Positions 51,901-62,246 of a DNA stretch of 64,000 nucleotides are shown piece by piece. Made by a program: the position numbers and the translations under genes. Source of the DNA: Gordionus sp. m RMFG-2023 (taxonomy: Eukaryota; Nematomorpha; Gordioida; Chordodea; Parachordodidae). The notes beneath the pieces were generated by a model that was not told the DNA's origin, ran no database searches, and was given only the letters and a program-made list of their open reading frames with translations. Each line of letters opens with the position of its first letter. The stretch's first letter is position 1. The stretch is taken from positions 49,618,569-49,682,568 of the forward strand of contig NC_088776.1 in assembly GCF_954871325.1 (NCBI RefSeq), in the 5' to 3' direction.

Positions 51901-52608
51901 ATTAAGTTACGCCATAAATAGCTTAAGGATGTAAAAAAAACAATTTTTTAAAGTTAAGATAAAATACATGAGTGTCACTGTTTAACATAACAATTTTTTA
52001 AAGTTAAGATAAAATACATGAGTGTCACTGTTTAACAGATATAAAAAAATATTTAACTTCATATATGATATTGACATCATTTTGGAAAGAGACAAACAAT
52101 AAAAAGATGATGAAACTATGTCATTATTTGTAGTTCATTTTTGAATTTCTTTTATTAGTTTCTAATTTAAAATATGATCAAAATATATATTTTTTACTAT
52201 TTTAGATAAAGAGAATATGGAGAGCAAAATAAGCAATCTAATGAATGAAAAGGCATAGGCATAAAGAATCTGATCTAACAGTTATTGGATTGTCTGGAAA
52301 AAAGAAAAATAATCTTATATCTGTAGAAAGTATCAAGATCTTTCATATAAATTATAACTTTTAATATTTAATAGAACAACCTATTTATTAGGCAGAATTT
52401 ATCAATTTCGTAATAACTAGCAATATATATTCAGGTATTTATATATATTTTTTATAACCTTCGTTTAATTTGGCAAATAGAATTTTTTATGAATCCAAAG
52501 AGAATATTTTTTTTACCGGAAAATAAACCTATGGCCTATTCAAATCTTTCAAATATAGAAAAAGCAGTTTGGATTTATCAAGATTATCAAAAAATTGAAA
52601 AACATTAA
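48997..52608 (+). CDS. 3' exons of an unidentified host gene
   Basis: Likely exons are 48997-49071, 52206-52322, 52392-52434 and 52481-52608, with phase-consistent GT-AG edges. They read TATTSYPYHHATPTLQEKVS, KENMESKISNLMNE, HKESDLTVIGLSGKKKNN, AEFINFVITSNIYS and FFLPENKPMAYSNLSNIEKA, then a stop at 52606-52608; AATAAA follows at 52715-52720. I do not recognise the family. Within the second exon the frame changes by one base near 52245-52262, so either there is an unrecognised splice, a sequence error, or the gene is no longer intact. Earlier exons were not found; the region upstream to PCID2 is full of transposon debris. An LTR element occupies the intron between the first two exons. Confidence 0.5.
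49092..49547 (-). repeat. LTR (3' LTR of the element)
   Basis: About 456 bp. It matches 51581-52037 with a few small differences. It ends with a tandem pair of a roughly 48-bp unit containing AAAATACATGAGTGTCACTG, present in both LTRs. Confidence 0.8.
51581..52037 (-). repeat. LTR (5' LTR of the element)
   Basis: About 457 bp, starting TGAAAAGGTTGCAGAAATC on the plus strand and ending CACTGTTTAACA. It is followed by the target-site copy GATAT. Confidence 0.8.
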
Positions 52609-54055
52609 TTTCCATTGCCAAAATATTTTAAAAACCATTTTGTGTAAATTATCTTTAATGTAATGATTATATAAATTATATATTTTACTTATATTTATAA
52701 AATATACATATATTAATAAAGCTTATTCATGTTTGTCACAATATATTATATTATATTATAAAATTAGATTTAAGATATAGTTTAAAAAAAACTGGCATGA
52801 CTAAAATACGCGCCCCCCCCCCCCCTATGAACGAAGCTTAATTTAAATTATATTAGTATAGAATCGTATTTAGCTTCATAAAATAAGGCAGAAAATGTTT
52901 TTTTTGATTTAAAAAAACAAATGGTAACATAGTAAAATTTTTAAAAAATTAATTTTTTACATGACTAAAATAAGTACCCCCTTAGAGAAGCTTAATTTAT
53001 AAAAAATGAACGTAGAATTATATAGAGGAGCTTATTAAAAGGTAATAATAAATGTTAATATTATATTTTAAAACTTTTTATAACCTAGTGGGCTTTTGAA
53101 AAAACAAATTTTTTTTGACTAAACTATGAGCCCCTAAGCGCCCCCTATCAAAAAAGGTTATTTCATAAAAAAATAAAGCATAATCCTATTAAGCTCATTA
53201 AGAGGAATCAAAAAATGTTAATATTAAGTTTATAAAAAATTTCTAACTTATTGAGATTTGGAAAAAACACTTAATTTCTTCTTTTTTGACTATACTACGC
53301 GCCCCCGTTAAATATACATTATTTTTAAAAAATAAATACAGAATCATGTATAACTTTTCAAGAAGATTCAGAAAATGGCATTATTTATTTCTTTTTAAAA
53401 AAATATTTTTATTATCAAAAAAAAATCTTTTTGACTAAACTACGCGCCCCTACGCGTTACCTATAAAAGAAGCTTATTTCATAAAAAAATAAAGCATAAT
53501 CGTATTAAGCAGAGACGTCACTAACTTTTAATAACTCAGGGGGCTCAGCTAAAAAAAATTTATGGGGGGGCTTCGACCCCCATACTCCCTATATTAATAT
53601 CTTATACATTTTTAAAATATGCTAACTCTAGACAATTATTCTGAATTTCATATTTTGTCATTTATAATATTTTGCATACAAAATAAACTAGCATATAAAT
53701 GATAAAAACAATACAAGACATTTCTAAAAATAATATTTTTTAATACAAAATCTATTTATTACAGTATAAAATATTTTCGATTGCTGATATAAAAAAATTT
53801 TGCGCAAAAAATTACAAGTGATAAAAAAGGTTAGTTAATTCATACATATGCCAAGGCTATATAATTCTATCAAGTTACATTGACAAATGGTCATGAAACT
53901 AATATAACTCTCTGTTACCATTTTAGACAATGTTTATAGAATGGACTAATAAGGAAAAATTTATAGGTCTAACCAAATCAACAATTTTTGAAGAAAAAAA
54001 TATAAACGACCAATTTAAATCATAAAGCTATATGGTGGCTAGAGCTTCCTCTTAG

Positions 54056-57000
54056 ATGACATATTTTCAAATTGCGGGAGAAATTTGGTATTTTGCGGGA
54101 GAAATATGAAAATTGCGGGAGAAATATGAAAAATGCGGTAGAAATAAAAAATTTGCTAAAAAAGGCCCGCAAAATCCCGGCCGGGCCGAGATTTTGAATT
54201 GACTTAATTATCTGTAGAAATAAAAAATTTGCTAAAAAAGACCCGCAATATCCCGGACGGGCTGAGATTTTGAATTGACTTAATTATCCGCCTATTATTT
54301 TTTATAATTAGTTTATATAAATACAAATTCAGTAACTATTTTTCAAAATAAAATAACATTTTGATTTATTAAAATATATTAATTTATAAAAAATAACCAA
54401 CGATCCTTTCTTTTTAAATATAAAAGAATGTAAACAAGATAAAATTTTATAAAAAAAACAAACAATTTTAATTTTACAATGTAAAAAATATATTTTATGT
54501 GAATGTCCCGCAAAACATCCGAAATTAAAAATTTACCTTGTGTGTGTATAACATTATAGGGATAGGCGCTTAATTATCACGTATTACGTTTAAATACATA
54601 ATAAGGTAATATTGTACTCAATGATAATTATTTTATTTATTATTGTCACATTATAATAATCAGTGCAGGAGAGTGAATCTACATACATTGCAAAGCAAAA
54701 ATATTCTCCAAAAATAAGTAATAATATAGATGCAACTGCGGTTGCAGCAATTGTAATCACTTATCTTGTAGTACAACATTTACAGAGCTACTTATCATAC
54801 AATGTAGGTAGAATCTTTCCCCATAATATTTAACGACTCCAAGATAAATGAAAACTTTACTTGTAGAACAAAAATGAGCAAGGATATCATCAATGTTTTA
54901 GAACCTGAATTCAGTAGGTCAATTCTTGACGATTTGAAAGATGGGCATACTATGCAATATTCTAACAGATGCATCTGATTATAAAAGATGTCCTAACATT
55001 TTGAAATTTTTTTTCAGTAATATATGACAGAGGTATATTTAGGAATGATTTCACATGTAGGAAATCTAATACTGTTAATGTGCAGTCGCAATCAGAAGAA
55101 TCTTAACAAAGATTCACAAAATTATGCTGCAGATGTGTTAATCTTTACAGTTAAAAATTGACAATAAATTTTATGGCGCCATTTCTAAAACTATTTTAAT
55201 ATGTTTAAATATTTTGAAAATACCTATAGACATTGATGTCTTGTTTGAGGATATTGTAATGCTCTCTATTTTTGATTTACAATGTAAAAAATATATTTAT
55301 TTTATGCGAATGTATAAATAAAAAAATATGGAAAATTAAATATAATGTTAATTATATTTTATTTGAGATTTAAATAATGGAACTAAACGTTTACCATCGT
55401 TATTGAAATATTTTTAAAATTCCTGGCATGACATATTATAAATTTGATTAACCATTAGCTCGGCCTCTAATGTTGTTAAAACAATCCGTTTTCCACGCAG
55501 TCCTCATTAGGCTAAAATGCGCTCGGATGAGGCATTAGAATGAGGTAAGGAGAAGACATATTCGCAATTTTTTTCCAAGGATGGGGATTTATTGTTATTA
55601 CGAAAAAATTCTACCCGTTTCTCCTCTGCTTTTAGACAATCTAATTTTAAGTATTCTGGCGAATCATAAAAAATAGAGAGAATTACAATCTCCTCAAACA
55701 AGACATCAATGTCTTTCGGTATTTTTAATATATTTATTAAATTACAAAAACCATCAATTGACGGTCTCTGTTCCAGGGTCATAATATTTATACATTTGTA
55801 AATAGAGTTATTAAAATCAAATTTTAATTGTAAATATTATTGTCTTAATAAAAATATCTTCTTCATTTAAAAATGTATTAATTAGTGTATTATTTGAACA
55901 TTTAATATTTTTAGCAATAGCGCCATAAAATTTATTATCAAATTTTAACTGTAGAGATGAACAGAGCTGAAGCATGATTTTGTGAATCTTTATTAATAAA
56001 GAATATTCTGATTGCAACTGAATATTAACTGCATGAAGTAGATTTCTGCATGTGAAACTAATCCCAAATATGCTTATGCCATTTCATACTTGAAAAAATT
56101 TTTCAAAATTTTAGGACAGCTTTTAAAATCTTTATTTAAAAAGTATTTTTTTAAGGGTTTGTAAAATTTTAAGATTCTATCGATGGCAGGTATTAATGAA
56201 AACCACCTGATAAGTACATATCGCAACAACTCACACCATTCCAAGTCAGACCACTCCACCAACTCTTTTAATTCATTAACTCTTTTCGTTGATGAAATAA
56301 ATTCGTTAAAACACCTCATCATAATTATTTCGACATCCACAGATAATTGCCTTCTTGAAAGAATCATGTGGTATATGGCATATACAGTCAATTGGTATTA
56401 ATTCATTATTTTGCTGCCTCAATTCGGTAAATACACTTTGGTTTTTGCCAAAATTTACAGAGGTATAATCAGCCCAGAAAGCTGACATTCAATTCATTGA
56501 TAACCCTTAATCAGCTTTATATACATTAGTGGTTAGCTAGATCGTTGGGTTTTTCACTATTCGAGGGAAAAAATTTAATAGTTTTATTGAAATGTTGATA
56601 TTCTTCTTGGAATAGCGAAAGATCAAGGGAAATGTTTTAATATTTCCCTTATTAAATGCATTTGTCAGAATTGCATATGGATGCCCATCTTTCAAATCGT
56701 CTAGAATTGACCTCTAGGATTCAGGTTCTAAAACACTTGTGATAGCCTTGCTCATTTTTTTTCTACCACAAGTAAGGTTTGCACCAGTGGCGTAGCTACG
56801 GGGGTGGTTTCCGGGTTTGGACCCCTCCCAGAGCAAAATTTTTTTTTAGATTATACGTTCAAAAGACTTAAAAGTGACTTAATATCAAATAAATACCATT
56901 AATATTTATATTTTTCTGGTCTTGATGTTTGTGGAAGGATATTATATTACTATTGAAATTATTCTGGTCTTGATGTTTGTGGAAGGATATTATATTACTA

Positions 57001-57776
57001 TTGAAATTATTCTGGATAGTATTATTATAAAGTCATTGAGAATAACCTTCTAAATTATAATAACATATTATTGATGCATTTAAAATATATATTTATTATA
57101 TATTATCGAAGATATAGTTATGATTTATAAGATAAACCCGGCCGAAGGCCTGGCAAAAGGGCCGAAGGCCCGTTAAAGGGGGTCTGGGGGCGAAGCCCCA
57201 CAGGCTTTTATATGTATGGCCCCCTCTAAGGAAAATTCCTAGCTACGCCACTGGTTTGCACTTATATTGGAGTCGTTAAATATCATGGAAAAAAGATTCG
57301 ACCCACATTGTGATGATATAGCTCTGTGAATGTTGAACTACATGATAGGTGTATACGATTTCCGCAACTGTAGTCGCGTCTGTATTATTTATTATTTTTG
57401 GAGAATTTTTGTATTGCAATCGATGTTGATATACTCTCCTGTACTGACTTATGTGAATGAAATGATGTTGATTTATTATTAGATAAAAATAAAACAGGAT
57501 AGAAAGAAATTTACAAACTAGAAATGTTTTTCGAATAAATATTTAAAATTTATTTTAAAAATATAAAAATAATCAATTAATGTCTCTCAAAATTATTATT
57601 TATATATTAAAAACGTTAAAATACTTTTAAATAAATTGCGGGAGAAATTAAAAAATTGCGGTAGATTTTTGCGGGAGATTTTCAATTGCGGTAGTTTTGC
57701 GGGAGAGAGATGCCTGCATGTAAATTAAAAAATAGCGGGAGTCTCCCGCTAATAGGGGGAGACATGGTAACCCTGG
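54056..57776 (-). mobile_element. hAT transposon, rearranged into a lopsided inverted repeat
   Basis: Edges are rich in GCGGGAGAAAT and GCGGTAG words; the right end, reversed, is CAGGGTTACCATGTCTCCC. The minus strand holds most of a hAT transposase: near 56760 MSKAITSVLEPE; 56306-56488 FWADYTSVNFGKNQSVFTEL and CICHIPHDSFKKA; 56074-56391 RWFSLIPAIDRILKFYKPLK; 55507-55782 ending SLPHSNASSERILA, the hAT dimerisation motif. Frames are broken between these pieces. The plus strand at about 54663-55290 is a shortened reverse-complement copy of the 57450-55690 stretch, so one half is an inverted, internally deleted copy. I found no matching left terminus. Confidence 0.7.
56785..57253. mobile_element. 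469-bp non-autonomous hAT-type element inside the hAT transposase region
   Basis: Ends CAGTGGCGTAGCTACGG and TAGCTACGCCACTG are inverted repeats. GTTTGCAC flanks both sides (56777-56784 and 57254-57261), a perfect 8-bp duplication. The interior has a direct repeat of about 55 bp (TTCTGGTCTTGATGTTTGTG, twice near 56915-57010) and the GGCCGAAGGCC and GGGGGCGAAGCCCCAC words shared with the fragment at 309-408. Confidence 0.85.
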
Positions 57777-59022
57777 ATGGAAGCTAGATAAGTAATCGAG
57801 AAAATTTTTGTGAGATATTAAATTTCTAAAAGATTATCTTCCATTTTTAATGAAATATAAACGACTACACAGTTGACCATTATTGCTTATAAAATATGCA
57901 ATCATATGCTCTCAGCAGCTGTAATAATAATCTTAAATTACATAGCCACACAAATAATAGATACTGGTTAGCAGTCATAGCCATAACACTCACGATGGTA
58001 ACCCATATCAGAATTTGTTATGTTAGATAAATTGATAAAACAAAAACAATAAAAATCTTTAGAAGAAATTATGCAAAAATATTGAAGTTTTGAGTTATTT
58101 ACACGGCAAGGATGCCATATTAGAAATGAAACATTTCGTAACTATAAAATAAGAACCAGAGTGATATGGTAATTAAGATTTTATATATTATTGTCGCACC
58201 GCCTCTATTTGGTATATTATATCTTAAAATAATAATAGATTGTAATAATATCAAAAATATACTTGTTATTTTCAGGGAAGGCAGGTAAAGAAAAAGTAAA
58301 AAAATTATTTTATTTTATTTAATTTATCTTTATTTTTATTACTATTACTACTACTGAAGATATTGAAAATTTTACAACTATATTTTAATACTATTTACAA
58401 ATATACAATTTACAATTTGTTTTAAGGTTAATTTAAGAAAAGTTACAATTTACAATTTGTTTTAAGGTTACTTTAAAAATAGTTATTTTAACGTTTTACA
58501 TATATAAATACGATATCTTTTTTTAAAGGTCGCACAAAATATATTTCACAAAAAGAAAAAAAGATCATTAAATAAATTTAAAAGTAATTAAGAAAATATA
58601 AATTTCAAAGGTTATTAAAATATGCAAAATTTTTATATTAACAATACTCGTATTAAAAATTTAACTCAAAACTGTTTTTCAAAGAAGAAAAAAATAGCTT
58701 TCCTAAAAACACGTAAAAAAAGAGAAGAAAAGATATCTAATTTATTACATACATTGTGGGATAAATAATAAGTTAAATTTTAATAATATCTTTAATAAAT
58801 AGATGGCGTTAAATAATTGATTGCAAAGTTACTTATTTTTATTATCAAAAGCATTTATTATTAAAATTTTAAAATTATTAACTGTAATATATTATATAAC
58901 TGTTAAATATGTGTGTAAAAGTGGCATATTACCTAATATTTTATATATAATTATATATTATAAAGGATTATAAACTATTTATCTACTTACTTTTTACAAA
59001 TAAATATCTTATGCACATTTGG
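57777..59022. other. Spacer between the hAT and P-type elements
   Basis: A/T-rich sequence with no recognised frame. A local direct repeat of about 37 bp (TTACAATTTGTTTTAAGGTTA) occurs twice near 58405-58470. It is probably interior sequence of the 8.7-kb insertion. Confidence 0.4.
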
Positions 59023-59242
59023 ATTTGGACCAATGACATATAATATACCTAGACTGACGATTCATTCATTAAAATGCATTTTTAAGCGTCGTTAAAAGCA
59101 AATCAGCTGGACCCGCCATTTTGGTAACCTATACCATAATTATTTTATTGAAGATATTTAATTTAACATTAATATTTTCTTAAAAAGTATTTTAATAATT
59201 TATGAATGATAAATATCTTTTTTATTTTTATGGAAGTAGACT

Positions 59243-59570
59243 ATGAGCTATTGTTGTGCAATATCATGCAATTCAAAATCTATTAATAATAATAAAAAAT
59301 CATTTCATAGGTAGAGTTTAATCATATTATGTATAATATTTTAATATTAAATTTATATCCAGATTCCCTCTAAAGAATCCTATCTTATTATCTAAATGGT
59401 TAAAGTCAATCAATAGAAAAAATTTTAAGCCCACTAAATATTCTAAAATATGTGGTGAACATTTCAACAATGATTGATTTATTCCATCTGTTACAGGGAT
59501 TAGAAGTTTAAAGGAAGAATCTATACCTACCATTTTCAATAAACCCATTCCTCTTCAGGATGTATGATTA
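59243..59570 (+). pseudogene. THAP DNA-binding domain of the P-type transposase (two exons)
   Basis: Exon 1, 59243-59310, reads MSYCCAISCNSKSINNNKKS and ends at a GT. Exon 2 starts after an AG at about 59349 and reads RFPLKNPILLSKWLKSIN, KICGEHFNND, FIPSVTG and SLKEESIPTIF to a stop at 59567-59569. Cys-x3-Cys, the invariant Trp, Cys-x2-His and the following FIP and P residues give the C2CH THAP finger, which in P transposases binds sub-terminal DNA. An in-frame TGA stands where the family has Cys or another residue just after EHFNND, so this copy probably makes no full protein. Confidence 0.7.
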
Positions 59571-59980
59571 TAATATAAATATTTTATGTTCCTATTCTAA
59601 CTCATGCAATATAGTTATGAGGGGAATATAGAGGATTAAGTCCATGTAAACTATGATTCCCTTTATAATTGAGTATTTTAATTTTTAAATAAAAGATATC
59701 ATATTTTACAATAATGTTATATATTCTTTATAAACACCCACCTCCCCCATATATTCAAATACCTAATATCATTATTTCCGAGCTGATATTTTATTTATAT
59801 ATTTATTTATTTTAAAATATTATTCAAAGATTACAAATATTCTGAATTATAATATATTTACAATTTCAAACTGTAGAAAAAAAAATGATCACACCTATGC
59901 TGCTAATAACTATTCCTTAACCAAAAAGGTTAAACATTATTACTTTATAAAGTAATAATAACATATAAAATATTTTTTTA

Positions 59981-60272
59981 AGAGAAGATATTTCCCAAAA
60001 ACAATTGATACCCTAAATAATCTTGAAGTTGGAAATTTGGAGGAGTCAGTTAGCCATGTAAGCTTTATTTGTTATTCTGTGATTTATTGTTTCTATATAT
60101 TAATATTTATTATAAAATTACAATATTTTTATTTTATCAAAAAAAATTTTAAGAGAAAATATTTCCCAAAAACAATTGATATCCTAAATAATCTTGAAGT
60201 TGGAAATTTGGAGGAGCCAGTTAGCCATGTAAGCTTTATTGGTTATTCTGTGATTTATTGTTTCTATATATT
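59981..60272 (+). repeat. Tandem duplicated exon inside the P-type element
   Basis: Two copies of about 120 bp, 59981-60101 and 60151-60272, spaced 170 bp and almost identical. Both read RYFPKTIDTLNNLEVGNLEE (or the IDI variant), then VSH, followed by GTAAGC, and both are preceded by TTTTAAG. So each copy has its own acceptor and donor. The coding role is inferred. Confidence 0.6.
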
Positions 60273-61705
60273 AGATTGATCCTATATTTTCCAATTATCA
60301 CAATGATCATATATACATAGCAATTTAACAGTTTTATCAAGGAAGGTTAAAACCAAGATATATATATTCAAAAATTAAGAAAAGATTATATCATTTTGCA
60401 GATATACAAAACAAAAAATCAAATACCAACATTCGGCAGAAGCTGACAAAAGCAATCTTATTTGCTGGAGAATAGCTTATGATCATTTTTAATTTATATT
60501 TGATTTTTAAAATGATATTAAATTTATATCGTAAATGTATATATTTAAATGTGGATACTTTATTTTAATGATTTTTTTTATTTATGTATTTATTTCTATT
60601 TTTTAATTTATAATAAACTATTTTTTATACAAAAAAAAAAGAAGTTGAATAAAAAAAATTTAATTATTATTTAGCTTTATAGATATAAAATAGAAATATT
60701 TTTCCCTGTTTTTATCAACATTTATTTTCATTAAAGAATCTATAGTATATTGAAAGGAAAATTATTGTTTTTCATCATTTAATTAATAGATCCCTAATTT
60801 ATGAAATTCTTCAAAAAATAAGGAGGTAAGATTAAACTAAATTGATCTGAAGTGTTAAAGTCCTTTTTTTTAAATAAATGAAGTCATATAATGTTTTATT
60901 TTTATTAATCTAAAATTTTTTATGTTTGAAAAAATATAAAAGGGATAATTTTTTTGAATGATAAAATAAGCTGGATAATATAATGTAAATAACAATGACA
61001 TATTATGTCATTGGTAAATAATCACCTTATAAGGTTCGAAATATTAAAGGGTTAGCAAAGTCTCAAAAAAACATAAATTCAAGCAATGCTTTGTATATAT
61101 CTAGCTTATTAGATATTTTAAGAATTGAATAGAAATTTAAAACAATTATATTATCTCTTAAGAAAAACAAATAAGATAAGTAGGGATCTTTATTAAATAC
61201 TATATAATCAAAATACATAAGATTTACTAGTAGCATGATAAAAATATATATTTTAATGAAAATTATTATAACTATCTATCTCATAATATTTTAAATTATT
61301 TGAATATGGTTCTTTAAATATATTTCCTTGGAAGAATAGCCTTGAAATAATTGTGAGATAGGATATTTGAAGGTACCATTAATGTTTATTGATGTGGAAT
61401 TAAAGGAGGTTTAGTCGGATATAACATAGGATAAATTGGATATTGTGGTGATGAAAATGTGAAACAAACAACTGTATTAACATTATTCTTTTTATATTTT
61501 AATAATGATTCTAGAAAATTATTATATAGGTAATGGTAACTTGCTTCCTTATTATCTAGATGATAAGGCAATTCTTTAATAAAGTTTCGTTTAAAATTTT
61601 AATGGTATAGGTAACCAATATGGCGACCCCAGCTGATTTGCATTGAGGTACACTTTTAATGTATGAATCGTCACTCTAGGTATATTATATGTCATTGATT
61701 TGGAC

Positions 61706-62246
61706 CTTAAAAATAATTTTAGGAAGAGACATGATAATTAAATTTAAAAATCAAAATATAGTTGATTAGTGATTTCGAACTCGGCTAATTACAATATTAA
61801 ATCTGTTAGTTTTCAATTAATAAATGATTATATTTATTTAATTAAGGTTATATAATAATTTAAATAATAAAATTCAATAAGCTTCAACTGTTAATGCTAA
61901 ATTAATATTTAGTGAGTGATATTGATATATTTTTAACACAGAATTTGATTACAAGCTGACAGAGTGAACATATAATTTATATGTATAATCTAATCTAATA
62001 ATTAAAATAGTATTCATTTAATAATAATTTAAATAATTTTATTAATTTTTAAATAATAAAATTAAATCTATATATCACTCAATAAAATTATAAAAGAAAT
62101 CGTTCAGGGGGCAATTAAAAAAATTTATTTTTAGTTCAAGGGGATATTAAGGAGCAATTTAAAAAAAATATTTTTTGCTTCAGGGGGTTATTCAAATTTT
62201 TCAGGGGGCTCGAGCCCCTGCGCACCCCCTCCTAGCGACGCCACTG
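61706..62246. other. Right sub-terminal region of the 8.7-kb insertion
   Basis: A/T-rich, then from about 62100 three G-runs (CAGGGGGCAATT, TTCAGGGGGTTATT, TCAGGGGGCTCGAGCCCC) spaced 60-70 bp, ending in the terminal repeat TAGCGACGCCACTG. Confidence 0.45.

Larger units (their letters stand above)
49092..52037 (-). mobile_element. LTR retrotransposon, Ty3/Gypsy type, with matching LTRs and 5-bp target-site copies
   Basis: Two LTRs of about 456 bp (49092-49547 and 51581-52037), each starting TG and ending CA, are nearly identical. Both outer edges carry GATAT (49087-49091 and 52038-52042), the 5-bp duplication usual for this class. On the minus strand, beside the right LTR is a primer-site-like TGGTGGCAGC. 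Then come a Gag-like frame (51058-51240), an integrase with an HNGHLGAGKTKSLAREYLWW zinc-binding region and a DNGTNF catalytic word (50319-50984), and an integrase tail (49726-50322). At 2.9 kb it is too short for a full gag-pol and is broken in a few places. The close LTR match suggests it is the youngest LTR copy here. Confidence 0.8.
59031..61697 (+). mobile_element. P-superfamily DNA transposon with THAP domain, 2,667 bp
   Basis: The ends, about 100 bp long, are inverted repeats. The left starts CAATGACATATAATATACC and continues GACGATTCAT, AAATCAGCTGG, CGCCATTTTGGTAACCTATACCA; the right end reversed matches throughout with few changes. ATTTGGAC flanks both sides (59023-59030 and 61698-61705), an exact 8-bp duplication as P elements make. 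A plus-strand THAP domain is encoded near the left end and a duplicated small exon lies at 59981-60272. I did not see the catalytic RNase H-like core, so it may be a defective copy with normal length ends. Confidence 0.82.
53510..62246. mobile_element. 8.7-kb insertion with 8-bp target-site copies, splitting the foldback arm
   Basis: The element starts CAGAGACGTCACTAAC and ends TAGCGACGCCACTG; reversed, the right end is CAGTGGCGTCGCTA, matching 11 of 14. GTATTAAG flanks both sides (53502-53509 and 62247-62254), and the flanks join to give the foldback unit's normal sequence CGTATTAAGCTCATTAAG. An 8-bp duplication plus CAG-type ends point to the hAT class. Sub-terminal G-rich words (GGGGGGCTTCGACCCCC; GGGGGCTCGAGCCCC) occur at both ends. 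It contains the hAT region at 54056-57776 and the P-type element at 59031-61697. Confidence 0.7.

Noticed and set aside
59440-59500. In-frame TGA in the THAP domain as selenocysteine or read-through
   Set aside because: No SECIS-like fold seen and the rest of the transposase was not found; decay is the simpler reading.
61386-61571. 61-codon minus-strand frame in the P-type element
   Set aside because: No resemblance to transposase and opposite to the THAP strand.
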